Source: Tindallia sp.
Lineage (GTDB): Bacteria > Bacillota > Clostridia > Peptostreptococcales > Tindalliaceae
Assembly (NCBI GenBank): GCA_007134225.1
Contig: SLLE01000004.1
Location: forward strand, 1-40,142
Direction of reading: 5' to 3'
Length of the DNA: 40,142 nt
Shown: positions 1 through 7,449 of the stretch, in pieces
How positions within the stretch are numbered: position 1 is the stretch's first letter
Layout: the number at the start of each line of letters is the position of its first letter
Notes under the pieces: model-generated
Database searches by the model: none
Told to the model about the DNA's origin: nothing
Seen by the model: the letters and a program-made list of their open reading frames with translations, nothing else
Program-made: the position numbers and the translations under genes

Positions 1-25
1 GGTTCGAGTCCTCTCTCTGGAGCCA
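1..25 (+). tRNA. partial tRNA, 3' end only
   Basis: The window opens inside a tRNA. The T-loop TTCGAGT with its flanking stem, the 3' acceptor strand, a G discriminator and an encoded CCA (23-25) are visible. The anticodon lies upstream of the window, so the isotype cannot be assigned. Confidence 0.8.
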
Positions 26-30
26 CGCAT

Positions 31-119
31 GCCGAAGTGGCGGAACTGGCAGACGCACAGGACTTAAAATCCTGCGATCCTAAACGATCGTACCGGTTCG
101 ATTCCGGTCTTCGGCACCA
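31..119 (+). tRNA. tRNA-Leu (anticodon TAA)
   Basis: The acceptor stem GCCGAAG pairs with CTTCGGC, followed by discriminator A and encoded CCA. The anticodon stem-loop is CAGGA-CTTAAAA-TCCTG with anticodon TAA. A long variable arm, as expected for a class II leucine tRNA, precedes the T-loop. Confidence 0.95.
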
Positions 120-148
120 GGGTTCCTTTAAATATTTTTATCAAATGA

Positions 149-224
149 CGCGGGGTGGAGCAGCTGGAAGCTCGTCGGGCTCATAACCCGGAGGTCGCAG
201 GTTCAAATCCTGTCCCCGCAACCA
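149..224 (+). tRNA. initiator tRNA-fMet (CAT)
   Basis: Anticodon CAT. The first acceptor position C149 faces A220, the C1:A72 mismatch that marks bacterial initiators. The anticodon stem carries the three consecutive G:C pairs (GGG/CCC) of initiator tRNA. CCA is encoded. Confidence 0.95.
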
Positions 225-244
225 ATTTTACTATTTAACGGTTA

Positions 245-297
245 TCTAACCTTCAGCTGGAGTTAAAACAACACCTGAAGCTAAGAATCCTGTTTAT
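245..297 (-). repeat. dispersed hairpin element, copy A
   Basis: Read on the minus strand, this 53-nt block matches 31163-31215 at 49 of 53 positions by eye. It contains an inverted repeat (CTTCAGCTGGAGTT against AACAACACCTGAAG) with three mismatched positions, so the hairpin is decayed relative to the other copy. It fills most of the spacer between tRNA-fMet and tRNA-Arg and ends two bases before the tRNA-Arg gene. Its mobile origin is inference; no open reading frame belongs to it. Confidence 0.7.
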
Positions 298-299
298 AT

Positions 300-376
300 G
301 TGCCCATAGCTCAGTTGGATAGAGCAACGGCCTTCTAAGCCGTGTGTCCGGGGTTCGAATCCCTGTGGGCACGCCA
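300..376 (+). tRNA. tRNA-Arg (anticodon TCT)
   Basis: The acceptor stem GTGCCCA pairs with TGGGCAC, with G discriminator and encoded CCA. The anticodon arm ACGGC-CTTCTAA-GCCGT gives anticodon TCT, reading AGA/AGG. Confidence 0.95.
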
Positions 377-384
377 TTTAACAT

Positions 385-460
385 TGGGATATAGCCAAGT
401 CGGTAAGGCAGCGGACTTTGACTCCGTCATGCGCAGGTTCAAGTCCTGCTATCCCAGCCA
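385..460 (+). tRNA. tRNA-Gln (anticodon TTG)
   Basis: The acceptor stem TGGGATA pairs with TATCCCA, with G discriminator and encoded CCA. The anticodon loop CTTTGAC gives TTG. The U1:A72 pair fits glutamine tRNAs. Confidence 0.94.
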
Positions 461-465
461 TAGTT

Positions 466-541
466 GACCCATTAGCTCAGCTGGCAGAGCACCTGACTTT
501 TAATCAGGGTGTCCCGCGTTCGAGTCGCGGATGGGTCACCA
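466..541 (+). tRNA. tRNA-Lys (anticodon TTT)
   Basis: The acceptor stem GACCCAT pairs with ATGGGTC, followed by A discriminator and encoded CCA. The anticodon arm CCTGA-CTTTTAA-TCAGG gives TTT. Confidence 0.95.
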
Positions 542-630
542 GGAGAGGTGTCCGAGCGGTTTAAGGAGCTGGTCTTGAAAACCAGTGACTCCGAAAGGGG
601 CCGTGGGTTCGAATCCCACCCTCTCCGCCA
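542..630 (+). tRNA. tRNA-Ser (anticodon TGA)
   Basis: The acceptor stem GGAGAGG pairs with CCTCTCC, with G discriminator and encoded CCA. The anticodon loop CTTGAAA gives TGA. A long variable arm confirms class II. It follows the tRNA-Lys CCA without any spacer. Confidence 0.94.
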
Positions 631-663
631 TAAAATTTAATACTATAATCGTGCATCACTTGT

Positions 664-755
664 GGAGAAGTACTCAAGTAGGCTCAAGAGGACGGTTTGC
701 TAAACCGTTAGGTCGCTTATGCGGCGCGCGGGTTCGAATCCCGCCTTCTCCGCCA
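664..755 (+). tRNA. tRNA-Ser (anticodon GCT)
   Basis: The acceptor stem GGAGAAG pairs with CTTCTCC, with G discriminator and encoded CCA. The anticodon arm ACGGT-TTGCTAA-ACCGT gives GCT, reading AGC/AGU. A long variable arm is present. Confidence 0.94.
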
Positions 756-798
756 TTGGTCACTGGGTGTAGCGCACAAATCCCTCCACCCGGACCAA
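756..798 (+). other. spacer hairpin between tRNA genes
   Basis: TTGGTC (756-761) pairs with GACCAA (793-798). The stem continues inward through GGGTG-type pairing with CACCC, interrupted by bulged bases. It starts at the base after the tRNA-Ser CCA and ends 14 bases before the next tRNA. A processing role in the tRNA precursor is possible but only inferred. Confidence 0.45.
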
Positions 799-812
799 CC
801 CAAGGGTAGCGA

Positions 813-889
813 GGGCCTTTAGCTCAGTTGGTTAGAGCATCCGGCTCATAACCGGCAGGTGCGGGGTTCGAGTCCCTGAAGGCCCACCA
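813..889 (+). tRNA. tRNA with anticodon CAT (elongator Met or Ile2)
   Basis: The acceptor stem GGGCCTT pairs with AAGGCCC, with A discriminator and encoded CCA. The anticodon loop is CTCATAA. It lacks the initiator C1:A72 mismatch. The sequence resembles remembered Firmicute tRNA-Ile2 genes (lysidine-modified CAT) as well as clostridial elongator Met genes. I cannot decide between them without a profile search. Confidence 0.9.
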
Positions 890-943
890 TTTTTTCTTAA
901 CAAAGTAGGCAAGTTATGGTACAATCAATAAGCGGTGTTTCAT

Positions 944-1020
944 AGGGGTGTAGTTCAGTCTGGTAGAACGACGGTCTCCAAAACCGTATGCCGTGGGTTC
1001 AAATCCTGCCACCCCTGCCA
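944..1020 (+). tRNA. tRNA-Trp (anticodon CCA)
   Basis: The acceptor stem AGGGGTG pairs with CACCCCT, with G discriminator and encoded CCA. The anticodon arm ACGGT-CTCCAAA-ACCGT gives CCA. It is the last tRNA of the array. Confidence 0.95.
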
Positions 1021-1044
1021 ATAAAAAAATTGAATTGAAAGCAT

Positions 1045-1077
1045 AGAAAAAGCCCATTATTGCAGTGGGCTTTTTCT
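1045..1077. terminator. bidirectional terminator, tRNA array / hcp
   Basis: AGAAAAAGCCCA (1045-1056) and TGGGCTTTTTCT (1066-1077) form a 12-bp stem with a 9-nt loop and an A/T-rich base. It can stop tRNA transcription on the plus strand and hcp transcription on the minus strand. Confidence 0.85.
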
Positions 1078-1101
1078 AATTGAGCTTATACTTTGCTGGT
1101 T

Positions 1102-2748
1102 TTAACCAAGAAAAATTTCAATATCTTCTTCGACAGTTTTATTTCCTGCAATTCCAAACTTCTCAACCAATACATTTGCTACATTGGGTGAAAGGAATCC
1201 TGGCAGAGTTGGTCCAAGGTGAATGTTTTTAATTCCAAGGTGGAGAAGCGCCAGCAATACAATGACCGCCTTTTGCTCATACCATGCGATGTTGTAAGAA
1301 ATTGGAAGATCATTGATGTCATCAAGTTTAAACACTTCCTGCAGTTTCATAGCAATGACAGCAAGGGAGAAGGAATCATTGCACTGTCCGGCGTCTAAGA
1401 CTCTTGGTATGCCACCGATATCTCCCAGATCCAATTTGTTGTATCGATATTTTGCACAACCTGCTGTCAATATGACTGTATCTTCCGGCAAAGCCTTAGC
1501 GAAATCGGTATAATATTCTCTTCCTTTCATTCGTCCATCGCATCCGGCCATGACAAAGAACTGCTTGATATGTCCCTGCTTCACTGCATCCACCACTTTA
1601 TCAGCAAGGGCCATTACCTGGTTATGTGCAAAGCCCCCTACAATTTCACCGGTTTCCAGCTCTATAGGTGACTGGCATTTTTTAGCATGTTCGATCATAG
1701 GCGTAAAATCCTTTTTCTTCGTGTCTCCAATATTGGAAATATAGGTCAGGCCAGGATATCCAGTGGCATTTGATGTATAAACGCGGTCTTTATAGCTCTC
1801 CTTTGGAGGCACAAGGCAATTGGATGTCATATAAACAGGGCCATTAAACGAATCGAATTCTTTATCCTGTCTCCACCAGGATCCGCCATAATTTCCGAAA
1901 AAGTGATCATACTTTTTAAAAGCTGGATAATAGTGGGCTGGAAGCATCTCGCTGTGGGAATAGACATCGACTCCCTGATCTTTTGTTTGTTCCAGTAATT
2001 GCTCCAGGTCGTTTAAATCATGACCGCTTATGAGGATGCCGGGATTTTTCCCAACGCCAATATTAACTTTTGTAATTTCCGGATGGCCGTAAGTGCCTGT
2101 ATTGGCTTCATCCAGCAAAGTCATTGCTTTTACTCCGCATTCACCGGTTGCAAGAACCATAGGAACTAAGTCATCGGCTGTTAGAGAATCATCTGTTAGT
2201 TTTGCAAATGTTTCCTGCATAAACACATCGATTTCCTGGTTTTTAAAGCCGAGATTTCCAGCATGGTGCGTATAGGCGGAAACACCTTTCAAACCATAAA
2301 CAATCATTTCTTTTAGAGAACGAATGTCTTCGTTTTCAGTGCTTAGAACCCCTACCTGTGGTGCTTTTGCATCAAAGGCTTCGGTCGAATCAGCATACCA
2401 TAGAGCAGCATCTCTTTCTGGAATTTTGGTCTCCGGACTTACTTCACCCAGCTTCTTTTTCAGTGACTCGCGAATTTCCAATCCTTCTTTAATCATTTGA
2501 TCGAAGGCCTCTTTGTCAAAATTCGCATTGGTGATTGTGGAAAACAATGCAAAATGAATAAAATCGCTGGCCTTCTCATCATAAATCCCTATATTGGCCA
2601 GTTCACTGCTGTATAGTGATATGCCCTTTACAACAAAAACTAGTAAATCCTGGATATTTGCAACATCCGATTTCTTTCCACAGACTCCTACTTTGGTGCA
2701 TCCTGTATTACGTGCGGTTTCCTGACATTGATAACAAAACATACTCAT
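1102..2748 (-). CDS. hcp: hydroxylamine reductase / hybrid cluster protein
   Basis: Hcp is a cytoplasmic iron-sulfur enzyme carrying a cubane cluster and a hybrid Fe-S-O cluster. The family is reported to reduce hydroxylamine and NO and protects anaerobes from nitrosative stress. The 548-residue length is normal. The N-terminal cysteines C5, C8, C17 and C23 (C-x2-C-x8-C-x5-C) bind the first cluster. Cysteines in GECGVK, TSNCLV, MAGCDG, TAGCAK and GQCNDS, and the HHAGN motif, match the hybrid-cluster half. Start ATG 2748 follows AAAGGAGGAG at good spacing; a second in-frame ATG two codons later is less well placed. The next gene upstream, also on the minus strand, is an Rrf2-type regulator that probably controls it. 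Identification is near certain; the physiological substrate is not shown by sequence. Confidence 0.96.
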   Translation of the reverse strand: MSMFCYQCQETARNTGCTKVGVCGKKSDVANIQDLLVFVVKGISLYSSELANIGIYDEKASDFIHFALFSTITNANFDKEAFDQMIKEGLEIRESLKKKLGEVSPETKIPERDAALWYADSTEAFDAKAPQVGVLSTENEDIRSLKEMIVYGLKGVSAYTHHAGNLGFKNQEIDVFMQETFAKLTDDSLTADDLVPMVLATGECGVKAMTLLDEANTGTYGHPEITKVNIGVGKNPGILISGHDLNDLEQLLEQTKDQGVDVYSHSEMLPAHYYPAFKKYDHFFGNYGGSWWRQDKEFDSFNGPVYMTSNCLVPPKESYKDRVYTSNATGYPGLTYISNIGDTKKKDFTPMIEHAKKCQSPIELETGEIVGGFAHNQVMALADKVVDAVKQGHIKQFFVMAGCDGRMKGREYYTDFAKALPEDTVILTAGCAKYRYNKLDLGDIGGIPRVLDAGQCNDSFSLAVIAMKLQEVFKLDDINDLPISYNIAWYEQKAVIVLLALLHLGIKNIHLGPTLPGFLSPNVANVLVEKFGIAGNKTVEEDIEIFLG

Positions 2749-2789
2749 TGATTCACTCCTCCTTTGGATGCTTTCATATTAATAGCGAT

Positions 2790-2841
2790 CTATTACTTAA
2801 TTACCACGCAGATGTTAACTAAAAAATAAGTCAGGTAATTA
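2790..2841 (-). promoter_or_regulatory. candidate hcp promoter with inverted-repeat operator
   Basis: On the minus strand a TTAACA -35 (2813-2818) and a TAATAG -10 (2790-2795) are separated by 17 bases. The arms TAATTACC (2798-2805) and GGTAATTA (2834-2841) are perfect inverted repeats; one lies in the promoter spacer and the other just upstream of the -35. The adjacent Rrf2 regulator is the natural candidate to bind here. The site does not match the NsrR consensus I remember, so the assignment is tentative. Confidence 0.4.
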
Positions 2842-2916
2842 GGTGTCAAAATACTAAAACAAACAAAAATTTTTTATTGCCTTCTTTTGTTTTTTTCTTG
2901 GCGAAAACTGAGGGGA

Positions 2917-3357
2917 TTAAACGACGCTTTGGCTGTTATTTGTTTTTTTTCGGCTTCCCAAAAAATCTGACAATTTATTTTTTTCAAGATAATTAAAAAA
3001 CTGGTTGTTCATTTTTTCTGGGATTCCTTTAAAAATACAAGAAGAAAAAGGACATGTTTTTCGATGATTCGGACACCCTTCAATCACAATCGGTCCTTCG
3101 ATCACTTCATAGATATTCAGAAAGCTGATCTCTTCAGGAGCCATCGCCAAGGCAAATCCACCTCGGGGACCCCTTACCGAATGAATCAGTCGCCCTTTGA
3201 CAAGACGCTGTAACACCTTGGATAAATGCGCTTCCGAAGCGTCGGTTGAGGCCGCTATTTGCTTAACGTTTACATACTGATCATCTGATGTTGCAATATA
3301 GACCATGCTGTGTAATGCCAAAGAGAGCATTTCAGATAAGTGAAAAACACCAGCCAT
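2917..3357 (-). CDS. Rrf2-family iron-sulfur transcriptional regulator
   Basis: A 146-residue winged-helix regulator of the Rrf2 family (IscR, NsrR, CymR relatives). The N-terminal half has the Rrf2 helix-turn-helix pattern, including the S-E-A-H-L-S-K-V-L-Q recognition region and the RGPRGGF wing. C95, C102 and C107 (C-x6-C-x4-C) sit where Rrf2 proteins bind a [2Fe-2S] or [4Fe-4S] cluster, so it probably senses NO, redox state or cluster supply. It lies directly upstream of hcp in the same orientation, 168 bp away. That fits an NsrR-like role but does not prove it. ATG 3357 is preceded by CGGAGGTGC. The lysine- and serine-rich C-terminal tail is not diagnostic. Confidence 0.88.
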   Translation of the reverse strand: MAGVFHLSEMLSLALHSMVYIATSDDQYVNVKQIAASTDASEAHLSKVLQRLVKGRLIHSVRGPRGGFALAMAPEEISFLNIYEVIEGPIVIEGCPNHRKTCPFSSCIFKGIPEKMNNQFFNYLEKNKLSDFLGSRKKTNNSQSVV

Positions 3358-3379
3358 AAGTGCACCTCCGTTTTAAATA

Positions 3380-3408
3380 ATTTTATCATTGGAGTACTAA
3401 AATGTCAA
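3380..3408 (-). promoter_or_regulatory. sigma-A promoter of the Rrf2 gene
   Basis: On the minus strand TTGACA (3403-3408) and TAAAAT (3380-3385) are separated by exactly 17 bases, 23 bases before the start codon. The spacer contains AGTACT, a small palindrome that could serve autoregulation. Confidence 0.75.
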
Positions 3409-3478
3409 CAGCTATTTCGTGGTGAATTTTTTCGGATTTAATTATTAAATGCTAAGCGTCTTGCTTCTGGTTGGGTAA

Positions 3479-3519
3479 GAAAGATAAGCATTGTTTAAAA
3501 TAAAATAAATGGGTATAAT
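3479..3519 (+). promoter_or_regulatory. znu promoter with metalloregulator box
   Basis: TTGTTT (3491-3496) and TATAAT (3514-3519) are 17 bases apart. The -35 is embedded in GAAAGATAAGCATTGTTTAA (3479-3498). That 20-mer recurs before feoA (7450-7469) with one difference and resembles half of the Fur/Zur consensus GATAATNATTATC. Repression by a Fur-family protein covering the -35 is the likely mode of control. Confidence 0.6.
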
Positions 3520-3565
3520 ATGCATATGCTAAATGCAAACGAGTTGCAAAAAGGAGGAAAAATAC

Positions 3566-4546
3566 ATGAAAAATAGAAGATTATTCATGTTGATTGCGGT
3601 ATTAACCATCGCCGTTGCTTTCGCAGGTTGTGGGAATGGGACGCTGCAGACTGGCGATGAAGGTCAGATTGATGAAAATCGGGATGAGGAAGTGGAGAAG
3701 GTAGAAGAAATTCCAGATCCAATAAAGGTGATTGCAAGCTTTTATCCTTATTATGACTTTGCGAAAGTTATAGGAGGCGATCGAGTAAGTGTGAAGCAAA
3801 TGGTACCGGATGGGGCAGATCCTCACAGTTACGAACCTTCCCCCAGAGATTTGGTGGAGCTTGAAAAGACAGATGTTTTTATTTATAATGGATTGGACAT
3901 GGAACCTTGGATTGATGGCGTGTTGAACATGCTGGAAAACACTGATGCTCTGATCATCAATGCCAGTGAACTGGTAGAAGTCAGGGAATACCATGACCAC
4001 GACCATGATCACGACCATGGCGAATACGACCCGCATATATGGACAGATCCTATGAATGCAATGTTGATCTCTGAAAAGATCAGTATCGTATTACAGGAAA
4101 AAGACCTGGATAACAGCCAGCAATATCAGGGAAGCTTCGAAGAATTTGAAAAGAAACTGATGGAAATTCACCATTCCTTTGAAGAAATGATGCAGGAAGC
4201 GCATACGGATATCATACTGGTTTCTCATTCGGCCTTTGGATACTTGGCTGATCGACATGGTATCACTGAAATTACCGTTACCGGCATATCCCCCCACGCT
4301 GAGCCAAATCCAGGAAGGTTGGCGGAATTAACAAAAATTGCCCGTGAATATGATCTTGAACACATCTTTTTTGAAACCCTTGCGAACCCAAGAACTGCTG
4401 AAGTTTTGGCGGAAGAAGCTGGCCTTGAACCACTGATGCTTTACAACGTAGAGGGTCTTACAAAAGAGCAAAAAGAAGCGGGAGAGAACTACGTAAGCTT
4501 AATGAAAAAAAATGTTGAAGCACTTCGAAAAGCATTGGCTGAATGA
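3566..4546 (+). CDS. znuA: metal ABC transporter substrate-binding lipoprotein
   Basis: A 326-residue cluster A-I metal-binding protein that captures a divalent metal, probably zinc, outside the membrane and hands it to the ZnuB channel. The N-terminus is a lipoprotein signal ending AFAGC, with C22 as the lipidated cysteine. A histidine/aspartate-rich loop (alternating D-H repeats, then DPHIWTDP) is typical of ZnuA/AdcA proteins; the PHIW histidine and the later HSAFGY, EPNPG and FETLANP segments carry further family positions. ATG 3566 follows AAGGAGG at proper spacing; the 11-codon upstream extension from 3533 has no ribosome binding site and would disrupt the signal peptide. It heads the znuACB operon. 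Manganese cannot be excluded, although the His-rich loop favours zinc. Confidence 0.9.
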   Translation: MKNRRLFMLIAVLTIAVAFAGCGNGTLQTGDEGQIDENRDEEVEKVEEIPDPIKVIASFYPYYDFAKVIGGDRVSVKQMVPDGADPHSYEPSPRDLVELEKTDVFIYNGLDMEPWIDGVLNMLENTDALIINASELVEVREYHDHDHDHDHGEYDPHIWTDPMNAMLISEKISIVLQEKDLDNSQQYQGSFEEFEKKLMEIHHSFEEMMQEAHTDIILVSHSAFGYLADRHGITEITVTGISPHAEPNPGRLAELTKIAREYDLEHIFFETLANPRTAEVLAEEAGLEPLMLYNVEGLTKEQKEAGENYVSLMKKNVEALRKALAE

Positions 4547-4576
4547 TGAATCGATTCTGGAAGGCAGGTGACCGTA

Positions 4577-5323
4577 TTGTCTGAAGTAATTACCCTGCAC
4601 AATGTGACCTTTGGCTACGATGAAATAACGCTTCTAAGAGATGTGAATTTTCAGGTGCAGCATGGTGAGTTTTGGGGAATCGTTGGCCCGAATGGTTCGG
4701 CAAAGAGCACATTATTGAAATTGATGTTGGGCCTCTTAAAGCCTCAGTCAGGCACCTGCTCACTATTTGGAACGCCCGTTGGAGAATTTCGAAAATGGGA
4801 TCAGATAGGGTATATTCCGCAGAACGTAAGGGAGTTTAATATGGGCTTTCCGGCGACGGTGAAGGAAATGGTGAGTGCAAATTTAATCAGTCAGATGGGT
4901 GCGTTTAAATGGATGAATGCGCATCACCGAAAAAAAGTTGAAGAAGCACTCCACATTGTCGGAATGGAAGCGTATGCTGCCCGCCGTATAGGACAACTGT
5001 CGGGAGGGCAGCAACAACGGGTGTTTATTGCCAGAACACTGGTTAATTCACCCAAAGTTATTTTTATGGATGAACCATTAGTAGGTGTGGACGTGGAATC
5101 TCAGGAAAAATTTTACGAATTAATGGAAAAGCTTAATCGGCAAATGGGCATCACGCTGATAATGGTCTCTCATGACATAGGTGTTGTCAGTGAAAGAACC
5201 AGTCATATTGCCTGCGTGGGCAAGGAAAAACTCTTTGTTCATGATGCTAATACATTTAACCCGGAAGAATACCTGGAAAGCATTTACGGAGAAAAAACCA
5301 GACTGGTGCATCACGCCCACTAA
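4577..5323 (+). CDS. znuC: metal ABC transporter ATP-binding protein
   Basis: The cytoplasmic ATPase of the ZnuABC-type importer, about 248 residues. It shows a Walker A-type motif GPNGSAKST, the signature LSGGQQQR, Walker B VIFMDEP and the switch histidine in VSHD. The Walker A motif has alanine where the usual glycine precedes the lysine. As far as I remember, this variant recurs in AdcC/ZnuC-like ATPases, so loss of activity should not be assumed. I choose TTG 4577 because AGGTGA (4566-4571) precedes it at 5 nt; a GTG at 4568 is in frame but sits too close to the ribosome binding site. It lies 30 bp after znuA and 16 bp before znuB. Confidence 0.9.
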   Translation: MSEVITLHNVTFGYDEITLLRDVNFQVQHGEFWGIVGPNGSAKSTLLKLMLGLLKPQSGTCSLFGTPVGEFRKWDQIGYIPQNVREFNMGFPATVKEMVSANLISQMGAFKWMNAHHRKKVEEALHIVGMEAYAARRIGQLSGGQQQRVFIARTLVNSPKVIFMDEPLVGVDVESQEKFYELMEKLNRQMGITLIMVSHDIGVVSERTSHIACVGKEKLFVHDANTFNPEEYLESIYGEKTRLVHHAH

Positions 5324-5339
5324 AAGAGGAGCTGAACTT

Positions 5340-6143
5340 ATGCCGGAAATTTTACAATACGGATTTATGCAACGGGCCTTTCTGGCGGGAGTGGTCGTGG
5401 CCTTGATCTGTCCGGCCATTGGAATATTTTTAACCTTGAGAAGGCTCTCGATGATCGGAGACACATTATCCCATGTGGCTTTGGCTGGCGTGGCCGGAGG
5501 CATTCTGCTAAATTTTTATCCGATTTATATGGCATTAATTTTAACTCTCTTGGCCTCCTTTGGGATCGAGTTGCTGCGAAAGGAGTTTCACCAGTATGCA
5601 GAAATATCCCTGGCGGTAGTGCTGTCTTTTGGCATTGGACTGGCAACGATTCTGATAAGCCTTGGTGGAGCCGGCGCTCAGGTTTTCAGTTATCTGTTTG
5701 GCAGTGTAACCCTGGTGACTTCCCGTGATATGCTTAGCATCTTAATTTTAGGCGCTATAATCATGGCTACCGTCTTGTTCTATTATCGACAGCTATTTTA
5801 CATGGCCTTTGATGAAACAGCTGCCCGGCTTGCCGGAGTACCGGTGAAAAGGATCAACATGATTTTCACCATTTTGGTAGCCGTGACCATATCGATTTCG
5901 ATGCGAATCGTCGGGATATTGATGGTTTCTTCATTAATGGTGATCCCGGTGGCTACCAGCCTTCAGCTGAAAAAGAGCTTTCTAGTCACTTTTATTGCTT
6001 CTTTATGTTTTGGCTTGATTTCTGTGTTGGCAGGGTTGACTATTTCTTTTTATGCTTCCCTTGCGCCCGGCGGAACAATCGTCATGACCTCGGTTGGGAT
6101 TTTGATTATCGTCGCTGCAATCCAACGACTGATGAGCAACTAA
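5340..6143 (+). CDS. znuB: metal ABC transporter permease
   Basis: A 267-residue integral membrane permease of the ABC-3 family (ZnuB/MntB type). Long hydrophobic stretches make about seven or eight transmembrane helices. Family positions include the early F-M-Q-R-A segment, GDTLSHVALAGVAGG near residues 41-55, and a C-terminal half with DETAARLAGVPV. ATG 5340 follows AGAGGAGCTGAAC; the open frame extends upstream into znuC but has no ribosome binding site there. It completes znuACB and probably forms the channel through which the metal delivered by the lipoprotein crosses the membrane. Confidence 0.9.
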   Translation: MPEILQYGFMQRAFLAGVVVALICPAIGIFLTLRRLSMIGDTLSHVALAGVAGGILLNFYPIYMALILTLLASFGIELLRKEFHQYAEISLAVVLSFGIGLATILISLGGAGAQVFSYLFGSVTLVTSRDMLSILILGAIIMATVLFYYRQLFYMAFDETAARLAGVPVKRINMIFTILVAVTISISMRIVGILMVSSLMVIPVATSLQLKKSFLVTFIASLCFGLISVLAGLTISFYASLAPGGTIVMTSVGILIIVAAIQRLMSN

Positions 6144-6211
6144 ACTGTTGGTGTGCGTTTCTGTCTGCGTTATGCCATATTGGTATTGATAAAGAAGGGG
6201 AGAAAAAACTG

Positions 6212-6889
6212 ATGAAGACAAATAAGACAGCACTGGTTTTAATTGATTTGCAGAAAGAAGATCAGTTTCACATAGAAAACATGGAGAAAGTTATTCAAAA
6301 TGCCCAGATTGTTCTTGAATTATGTCGCAAGAAAGGCATTCCCGTCATCTACACAAGACAGATTAATCGGCACGACGGCCAAGGTCTTTCCAGGAAAGAA
6401 CCTTTGGATAAATATGGAAAGCCTGTTTTTTACAGGAGCGATACCGATGCCGTTGATATTTTAGATGAAATCGGACCACAAGAAGGAGATATCATCGTTG
6501 ATAAGTATCGCTGGAGCGGGTTTTATCAAACACATCTGGATCTGATTCTTAGGGAGAAGAGCATTGACAGTCTGATTATTGGTGGTTTTGTAACCGACGG
6601 ATGCCTGATGACATCTGTTTTTGACGGTTATTTTCGTGATTACCAGATTAACCTTGTTGAAGATATGTGTGGTGCATCGAATGAAGGCGCTCACATGGCA
6701 TCAATCTTGCTTATGTGCAATTGGGTATATGGAATCCGGGTGTTTCAAACAGAAGAACTTCGGAAAAAATTTCTGGGGGAACCTCATGTTGCCTGGGAGT
6801 TTAGAGAACCGGATCAGCTACATTTTACAGGGAAAAACTTAAGGGAAGTATTCCAGAAAAACATAAAAGAGCCAGCCAAACATACTTAA
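6212..6889 (+). CDS. isochorismatase-family cysteine hydrolase
   Basis: A 225-residue hydrolase of the nicotinamidase/isochorismatase superfamily. The catalytic triad pattern is present: Asp in LIDLQ (about residue 12), Lys in VDKYRWSG (about 97) and the nucleophilic Cys in TDGCLMTS (about 131). The GGFVTDGC segment precedes the cysteine as in family members. Members hydrolyse amide or vinyl-ether bonds in nicotinamide, isochorismate, ureidoacrylate or N-carbamoylsarcosine; the substrate here cannot be read from sequence. ATG 6212 follows AAGAAGGGGAG. It is 68 bp after znuB with no terminator between, so it is probably cotranscribed. An isochorismatase would suggest siderophore chemistry, but no other such gene is present. 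Confidence 0.82.
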   Translation: MKTNKTALVLIDLQKEDQFHIENMEKVIQNAQIVLELCRKKGIPVIYTRQINRHDGQGLSRKEPLDKYGKPVFYRSDTDAVDILDEIGPQEGDIIVDKYRWSGFYQTHLDLILREKSIDSLIIGGFVTDGCLMTSVFDGYFRDYQINLVEDMCGASNEGAHMASILLMCNWVYGIRVFQTEELRKKFLGEPHVAWEFREPDQLHFTGKNLREVFQKNIKEPAKHT

Positions 6890-6905
6890 ACAGATGAAGT
6901 TGAAA

Positions 6906-6937
6906 AAACAAGGATGATGAGTCCTTGTTTTTATTTT
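6906..6937 (+). terminator. terminator after the znu operon
   Basis: AAACAAGGA (6906-6914) pairs with TCCTTGTTT (6922-6930) around a 7-nt loop and is followed by TTATTTT. Confidence 0.8.
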
Positions 6938-6983
6938 GACAAAACTGTGATTATGTTTTATAATAATGATAATCGTTATCAAT
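6936..6983 (+). promoter_or_regulatory. consensus promoter with perfect Fur-type box
   Basis: TTGACA (6936-6941) and TATAAT (6959-6964) are exactly 17 bases apart, an unusually good sigma-A promoter. TGATAATCGTTATCA (6967-6981), a perfect inverted repeat with 6-bp arms and a 3-bp centre, covers the transcription start. This matches the Fur box core, so the DUF2325-feoAB locus is predicted to be strongly expressed only in iron limitation. Confidence 0.8.
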
Positions 6984-7058
6984 AATGGGTAAATAAATAG
7001 TAAGAATGAATAAAAGTATTTTGTATGGTGTTAAGAAATGAGAAAGGAAGGTATTGAG

Positions 7059-7382
7059 ATGAAAGCATTATTAGTGGGAGCAGATCGGTTAGGAAACATA
7101 CCAACCGCACTGGAATCTTTCGGCATTGACGACTATACACATTGGACCGGCAGAAAAAAAGGGATGAGAAAAATGGATATCCCGGAACAAACAGATGTGA
7201 TTATCGTTTTTACGGATTTTATCGAGCATAATATGACGCAATTAGTTAAAGAGAAAGCAAAACAGATGAACATTCCATGTGTTTTTTCGAAAAGAGCCAG
7301 CAGTGATTTAGTTCATCGTTTAGAAGGATGTAAGCATTGCCCCTTTAATCTTGAGAATCAAAAAAAGAAAAGAAAACATTAA
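7059..7382 (+). CDS. DUF2325 protein, iron-regulated
   Basis: A 107-residue protein matching the DUF2325 pattern: an N-terminal strand (MKALLVGADRLGNIP), a region with several basic residues, a central hydrophobic strand DVIIVFTDFIEHN and a C-terminal part with CKHCPF. The fold looks like a small Rossmann-type half domain. No function is established to my knowledge. In this window it follows a Fur-type box and precedes feoAB, which ties it to iron. ATG 7059 is preceded by AAAGGAAGG; ATG 7038 has no ribosome binding site. The C-x2-C pair and the lysine-rich tail could bind a metal or nucleic acid, but that is speculation. Confidence 0.78.
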   Translation: MKALLVGADRLGNIPTALESFGIDDYTHWTGRKKGMRKMDIPEQTDVIIVFTDFIEHNMTQLVKEKAKQMNIPCVFSKRASSDLVHRLEGCKHCPFNLENQKKKRKH

Positions 7383-7449
7383 AGTGTTGAAAAAAATAAA
7401 TTTTTGTTGAAATTTATTGAATTTAATGATAAGCTTGTGATGCAAATGA

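Noticed and set aside
585-809. 74-codon plus-strand open frame
   Set aside because: It runs through two serine tRNA genes; the translation is a by-product of tRNA sequence.
6005-6211. N-terminal extension of the cysteine hydrolase
   Set aside because: It overlaps znuB, has no ribosome binding site and adds residues that no family member has; ATG 6212 has a good site.
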